Below, piece by piece: positions 14,406 to 18,095 of a stretch of DNA of 18,095 bases. The position numbers and the translations under genes are program-made. The notes under the pieces were generated by a model that saw only the letters and a list, made by a program, of their open reading frames with translations, did no database searches and was not told the DNA's origin. The DNA lies in the NCBI GenBank assembly GCA_900539655.1, contig UQCR01000128.1, positions 1-18,095 of the forward strand, written 5' to 3'. Every line of letters starts with the position of its first letter. Positions within the stretch are counted from its first letter, which is position 1. Origin of the DNA: an uncultured Robinsoniella sp. (GTDB taxonomy: Bacteria; Bacillota; Clostridia; Lachnospirales; Lachnospiraceae).

Positions 14406-15047
14406 ATGGGAACGCAACTGAGTTTTACGGAAGCTATTATGGATATGCTGTGTTTAAATCCCTTATACTTTTTGGGATTAGCAGTAACTGGATTATTATT
14501 AATTTATCTGTTCAAAAGAGACAACCACCTTCCAAAGATAAGAATCACAATCAGTTCTATACTGCTGTATTATTATCTGTGTATTGTCCTGACTAATGTC
14601 GTGGGGATTCCTACAATAAGCGAATTTAACCGATTGACGAAACTGGGTCTGGCATGGTTTAATCCCAATATCAGTTTCATACCATTCGTGGACGAAATTG
14701 GATTAGAATTCATATTAAATATTATTTGTTTTATGCCATTAGGATTTTTGTGTCCATTCATAAGCAAATCCTATGTACAGCTTAAAAATGCTGCTCTGAT
14801 AGGTCTTGGACTATCACTTGTCATTGAGTTCAGCCAGCTATTCACTTTATACAGAGCAACCGATATCAATGATTTAATCGCTAATGTACTTGGTACTATT
14901 CTTGGGTGCTGCTGCTTTAAATTTATTGCCGGAATTGGGAACAGGAAATCAGGATCCAAACAGAGTTTATCCCTAAGCTGCAATTCTACGCAGGTTCTGC
15001 CGGTTTTGATAACCGTGTGTGCATTCGTAATTGTATTTATAAATTAA
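14406..15047 (+). CDS. VanZ family membrane protein
   Basis: A 213-residue membrane protein with five or six hydrophobic segments. The VanZ core is visible: NIICFMPLGFLCPF (about 105-118), then SLVIEFSQLF and RATDINDLIANVLGTILG (about 138-170). VanZ of the vanA cluster gives low-level teicoplanin resistance; most relatives have no proven role. The ATG at 14406 is chosen; a GTG at 14397 would add three residues and is better spaced from AGGA, so the start is uncertain. It is separated from uppP by 143 nt and probably has its own promoter, though its location beside a bacitracin-type module suits a cell-envelope defence role. A strong hairpin terminator follows. Confidence 0.88.
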   Translation: MGTQLSFTEAIMDMLCLNPLYFLGLAVTGLLLIYLFKRDNHLPKIRITISSILLYYYLCIVLTNVVGIPTISEFNRLTKLGLAWFNPNISFIPFVDEIGLEFILNIICFMPLGFLCPFISKSYVQLKNAALIGLGLSLVIEFSQLFTLYRATDINDLIANVLGTILGCCCFKFIAGIGNRKSGSKQSLSLSCNSTQVLPVLITVCAFVIVFIN

Positions 15048-15066
15048 TAATTTTTCATATCCTAAA

Positions 15067-15108
15067 AGAGCCGTGAATATAAAGGTGGGACTTTATATTT
15101 TCGGCTCT
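15067..15108. terminator. Strong bidirectional terminator between convergent genes
   Basis: AGAGCCG (15067-15073) pairs with CGGCTCT (15102-15108). After one mismatch, 15075-15084 pairs with 15091-15100 with one G-U, around the loop GTGGGA. An A-run precedes and a T-rich stretch follows, so it can end the vanZ-like transcript and the convergent dockerin-protein transcript. Confidence 0.8.
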
Positions 15109-15140
15109 CATTTTGGATGCTGGTTTCCCGGTACATTCCC

Positions 15141-15166
15141 AGGCTTTTTAGGCTTTTTAGGCTTTT
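15141..15166. repeat. 9-bp tandem repeat AGGCTTTTT, about three copies
   Basis: AGGCTTTTT occurs at 15141-15149 and 15150-15158, and AGGCTTTT at 15159-15166, just beyond the stop of the dockerin protein. It is probably a slippage-prone low-complexity stretch in the 3' untranslated region. Confidence 0.7.
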
Positions 15167-15173
15167 GAAGATT

Positions 15174-18017
15174 TTAAAAGGCTGTTATTCTTTCTGCATC
15201 ATACTGAAGAATCAATCCGGCATCACTGCTGTCCGACACTCCGTCCCGGTTCACATCCGCTGCCTTGTGCTGTTCCTCAGTCAGATCCTTAAACTCTGCA
15301 GCATACTGAAGTACCTCTGCCGAATCTGCAGCATTTACGATTCCATCTAAATTTACATCTCCAAGAAGACGGGCTTTCAGGATCTCTGCTACCAGTTCTT
15401 TTAAAGTGGCGCCCACCGAGTCTGCATCTGCTGACTGGTCATCATAGACCTTCTGTGCTTTTTCTGTCACTGCTTCAAGACCAGCGAGCGTGTCAGCCAG
15501 ATAATCTGATGAATTCTCCAGAATATCATTAGCTTTGTCCAGGGCATTTTTAAGTTCCGATTTGTCCGCTTTTCTCACCAGCGCTGTCATGGCTGCCGCC
15601 AGATCATTATAAGCCTGATCCATTTCCCCGGGTGCCGCCTGTGGGTTCGCCGCTGTAGCCTTTGCTGCTTCCAGTGCTGTCTCCAGTGCAGTTACGCTGA
15701 TATCCGTATATTGGTCTCTGTTGCTGATCAGTTGCTCCGCAGTACGGATCAGCATATCCAGTCTGGTTTCCTTCTCCTGGATCAGGAGGCTGTTAACTGC
15801 AGTCATAAGTCTTGTGGCGGCGGCGTTGACCGTTGTCTGGTCTGCGCTGCTCAGGTTATATACACTCTCTGCATATGTTAACGCATCTCTCACTGCCTGT
15901 ACACTTTCACTGGTGTATTGTGCAAGTATCCCGCTCTCAGAGAGTATTGCTTTGGTTCCGTCAATTGCTGCCTTTAAGCCTGTACGCTGCACATTGCTCT
16001 CAAGAGCGTTCACAGCTGTCATGAGTTTCAGAAAAGCATCATCTACTTCGTTTTGGGCTGCCTGTGGATGATCCAGAAGTGTTCTTGCTTCATCAAGGGA
16101 AGTCTGTACTGCCGTCCATGTCTCAGCTGTATAGCACTGGCTCTGTGCCTGCTCCTGCTCCAGCTTTTCCGCCATTTCCACCGCCAGTTTCAAGGATTGG
16201 TCCTGTACTGCCGTTTCGTCTGTGAGATTCACAGTCAGCCTTGCCCCATAACCTTCTCCCGCCTCTTTACTTCCAAACTGCAGGCGGTTTCCTCCTGTTT
16301 CATTTAACGCAAAGCTAATATATTGTTCATCCGGATGCTTTTCCTTATATTCCCTGACCAGTTTTGTCACATCAATCTCCACTGTCTTTAATCCTTCGTT
16401 GATTGGAAATGTTTCGGACAAAACGGAAGTATTCTCAAGGTCTGCAGCATCATAATACAGTTTTGGAAAGTTTAATGCACAAAGATCTTCCTCCCCTGTA
16501 TCCTCCTCTTTACCTGTACCCTCCTGCCAGTTAGGATCAGCCATCACAACACGCACATTGTCTGTCTCTGCACTTCCCGCTTTTTTTCCCAGATAGGTTA
16601 GTTTCAGAGAAGCACTTTCTATATCTTTGCCTGTGTTCGACAGGTCATATTTAGTCATGTCATATTTTAAGAATCCAATCTTACAGTCATACTCCCAGTC
16701 CGGCCACCACCAGCCTGAGTTCCCGGATTCTCCCAGTCCTACCACACTGGAATTACTTTGCACCTGAAAATATGGCTGACCTCCGTAATTCCAATATCTT
16801 TCATTCTGCCATGTCTGGGAATTGGTATCCCCTACAGGAAGGTCCCCGACGAAACGGCTGTCTGCAAACTCTTTTAATGCTGCTCCGTCAAACGGAGTAA
16901 TTATGATTTTACTTCCATTCTGATCATCTGCTCTGTCCTCTGATTTCTCTACATTTATGACAGAAAGAAGCATGGCCTTTAATTTACCGTCTTCAATATA
17001 TACATTCGGACGTTCCAGCTTTGTCCAATTATTTTCCGTACCGTCTTCATAGCTCAGGAAATTCTCAAATGGGGTATATGCAGCACCTTCATGCAGGGTC
17101 CAATTGGTAATCCCGTCAGTTGAAGTCATATAGTAAGCCTGTTTTGCATTCCATTTATTAACAAGGCAATGGTACAGGCCATCGGAATACCACAACACCG
17201 GATCTTCCATATCATCCTCCGTGGTATCCATCCCCTGAAGATCCCACCACAGTCTGTTCCGCTCCACATGCCAGGGACCATTTACGGAATCTGCGGTGGC
17301 AATGTCTCCGTTTCTGCTGATTGCCTCATATCTGCCGTCCGGCCTTACAATGATACTGATGTTAGTCATTGTAAATCCTCCGTCACAGTTCATCTGATTC
17401 AGATGCGTCCACTCCCCTCCGTTCTCAAGCGTCCTGGAAACGTGAATGGTTCCCTGCACATCCCATGGATCACCCAAAACGATACCATATCGATAACCCT
17501 CTTCATACAGAGGATCATCTACGCTCAACGTAAAGGGATATACATTATGGCCAGCCCCTCCATGATAATCCGGCCATAGCAGCCCCATATCTTCATATGG
17601 TCCATATAAATTGTCGCTGACGGCATAAATAGCTTCAGACCCCTTCCATCCCGGGTAGCCGTTTTCACCCTCGTGGCCTCCGCGTTGATCCCAGCGGCTG
17701 GCAAACATATAATATTTCCCTGATTCTTCATCCTTGATAATGCCCCCATCCCAATAGGAATAATCGGACATATCCTCGTCCTCCAAACCATTATGCCGGT
17801 CCCGGGGACCTACTTCCCCTGCTCCCCAGCAATCAGCCGACAGTCCGTCCGGATCCATAACCGGCATAGGCAGAAAGCAGTCCATAAACTGTTTTACCTG
17901 GGATTGTCCCTCCATGGAAATCTCAGATGCTTCTGCCTGTGCAAACATAGCCGGAAAGCCAGCCGTCAAAGCCCCTGCCAATGCAAATACGGCTCCTCTT
18001 TTTATCAGTTTTCCCAT
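15174..18017 (-). CDS. Secreted beta-propeller glycosidase-like protein with FIVAR repeats and dockerin
   Basis: A 947-residue secreted protein. The signal peptide is at 1 to about 29 (KR, hydrophobic core, AQA/EA). A region at about 50-385 has repeated strand patterns (YYMFAS, YGPYEDMG, YEAISRNG, YHCLVNKW, YYMTSTDGITNW) typical of five-bladed propeller glycosidases of the GH43/GH32 type. A beta domain at about 386-600 resembles DNRLRE/carbohydrate-binding modules. Four helical FIVAR-like repeats follow at about 610-675, 681-748, 751-815 and 820-882. A type I dockerin lies at 885-945 with two calcium loops (D887-x-N-x-D-G and D921-x-N-x-D-G). No LPXTG motif is present, so attachment is probably through a cohesin. 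The ribosome binding site AAGGAGG is 5 nt before the ATG. The glycan substrate and exact GH family cannot be assigned. Confidence 0.85.
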   Translation of the reverse strand: MGKLIKRGAVFALAGALTAGFPAMFAQAEASEISMEGQSQVKQFMDCFLPMPVMDPDGLSADCWGAGEVGPRDRHNGLEDEDMSDYSYWDGGIIKDEESGKYYMFASRWDQRGGHEGENGYPGWKGSEAIYAVSDNLYGPYEDMGLLWPDYHGGAGHNVYPFTLSVDDPLYEEGYRYGIVLGDPWDVQGTIHVSRTLENGGEWTHLNQMNCDGGFTMTNISIIVRPDGRYEAISRNGDIATADSVNGPWHVERNRLWWDLQGMDTTEDDMEDPVLWYSDGLYHCLVNKWNAKQAYYMTSTDGITNWTLHEGAAYTPFENFLSYEDGTENNWTKLERPNVYIEDGKLKAMLLSVINVEKSEDRADDQNGSKIIITPFDGAALKEFADSRFVGDLPVGDTNSQTWQNERYWNYGGQPYFQVQSNSSVVGLGESGNSGWWWPDWEYDCKIGFLKYDMTKYDLSNTGKDIESASLKLTYLGKKAGSAETDNVRVVMADPNWQEGTGKEEDTGEEDLCALNFPKLYYDAADLENTSVLSETFPINEGLKTVEIDVTKLVREYKEKHPDEQYISFALNETGGNRLQFGSKEAGEGYGARLTVNLTDETAVQDQSLKLAVEMAEKLEQEQAQSQCYTAETWTAVQTSLDEARTLLDHPQAAQNEVDDAFLKLMTAVNALESNVQRTGLKAAIDGTKAILSESGILAQYTSESVQAVRDALTYAESVYNLSSADQTTVNAAATRLMTAVNSLLIQEKETRLDMLIRTAEQLISNRDQYTDISVTALETALEAAKATAANPQAAPGEMDQAYNDLAAAMTALVRKADKSELKNALDKANDILENSSDYLADTLAGLEAVTEKAQKVYDDQSADADSVGATLKELVAEILKARLLGDVNLDGIVNAADSAEVLQYAAEFKDLTEEQHKAADVNRDGVSDSSDAGLILQYDAERITAF

Positions 18018-18049
18018 ATGATCCTCCTTGTTTTAAATGTTCCTGCTAA

Positions 18050-18076
18050 TAGATATAAAAACAATTCTTTTATCTA
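18050..18076 (-). repeat. Inverted repeat upstream of the dockerin-protein gene
   Basis: TAGATA (18050-18055) and TATCTA (18071-18076) flank an A/T-rich centre, about 33 nt upstream of the start codon. On the minus strand TATTAT at 18080-18075 could be a -10; its -35 would lie at or beyond the window edge. This could be an operator for substrate-controlled expression. Confidence 0.3.
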
Positions 18077-18095
18077 TAATATCATCAGCACAAGT

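Noticed and set aside
15141..15166. CRISPR-like repeat
   Set aside because: The units are 9 bp, directly adjacent and without spacers, so this is a simple tandem repeat.
15721..16071. 116-codon plus-strand open frame
   Set aside because: It lies antisense to the FIVAR repeats. Alanine- and serine-rich repeats on one strand often leave long open frames on the other.

Overview
The window looks like chromosomal DNA of a low-to-moderate GC Gram-positive anaerobe of the Clostridia, most likely a gut Lachnospiraceae-type organism. The evidence is the strong AGGAGG-type ribosome binding sites, A/T-rich sigma-A-like promoters, a VanZ protein, a bacitracin-type ABC/UppP module, and a secreted glycosidase that carries FIVAR repeats and a dockerin. 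The genus assignment is inference.

Left third, minus strand (6673 down to 50): one probable transcription unit starts from an extended -10 promoter at 6645-6673. It runs through a DUF1538 membrane protein, a tandem-domain PII-like protein 7 nt downstream, and a Wadjet-type SMC defence cluster in the order jetD, jetA, jetB, jetC. The jetC gene stops after 295 codons, inside the N-terminal half of the ATPase. A perfect hairpin lies just beyond the stop, so the defence system is probably broken, possibly by a mobile element whose end lies at 1-53.

Middle (6740-9850): a small DUF4177 gene on the plus strand; a cation:proton antiporter on the minus strand whose leader is a good match to the fluoride (crcB) riboswitch, with an overlapping terminator and a strong promoter; a DHH-family phosphoesterase; and a 37-codon fragment that looks like the remains of a cytidylate-kinase-like gene. 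The riboswitch is the clearest regulatory element and points to the antiporter as a fluoride-response gene.

Right (9930-15050, plus strand): a bacitracin-resistance-like module made of an OmpR-type response regulator, a one-membrane-segment histidine kinase, a BcrA-like ATPase, a BcrB-like permease with a TTG start, and UppP. The genes overlap or abut, except for a 117-nt regulatory gap before the ATPase that can form alternative hairpins. A separate vanZ-family gene follows and ends in a strong, probably bidirectional terminator.

Far right, minus strand (18017 to 15174): a 947-residue secreted multidomain protein. It has a signal peptide, a five-bladed beta-propeller glycosidase-like domain, a DNRLRE-like beta domain, four FIVAR-like helical repeats and a type I dockerin. 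It is probably a polysaccharide- or glycan-degrading enzyme that docks onto a cohesin partner.
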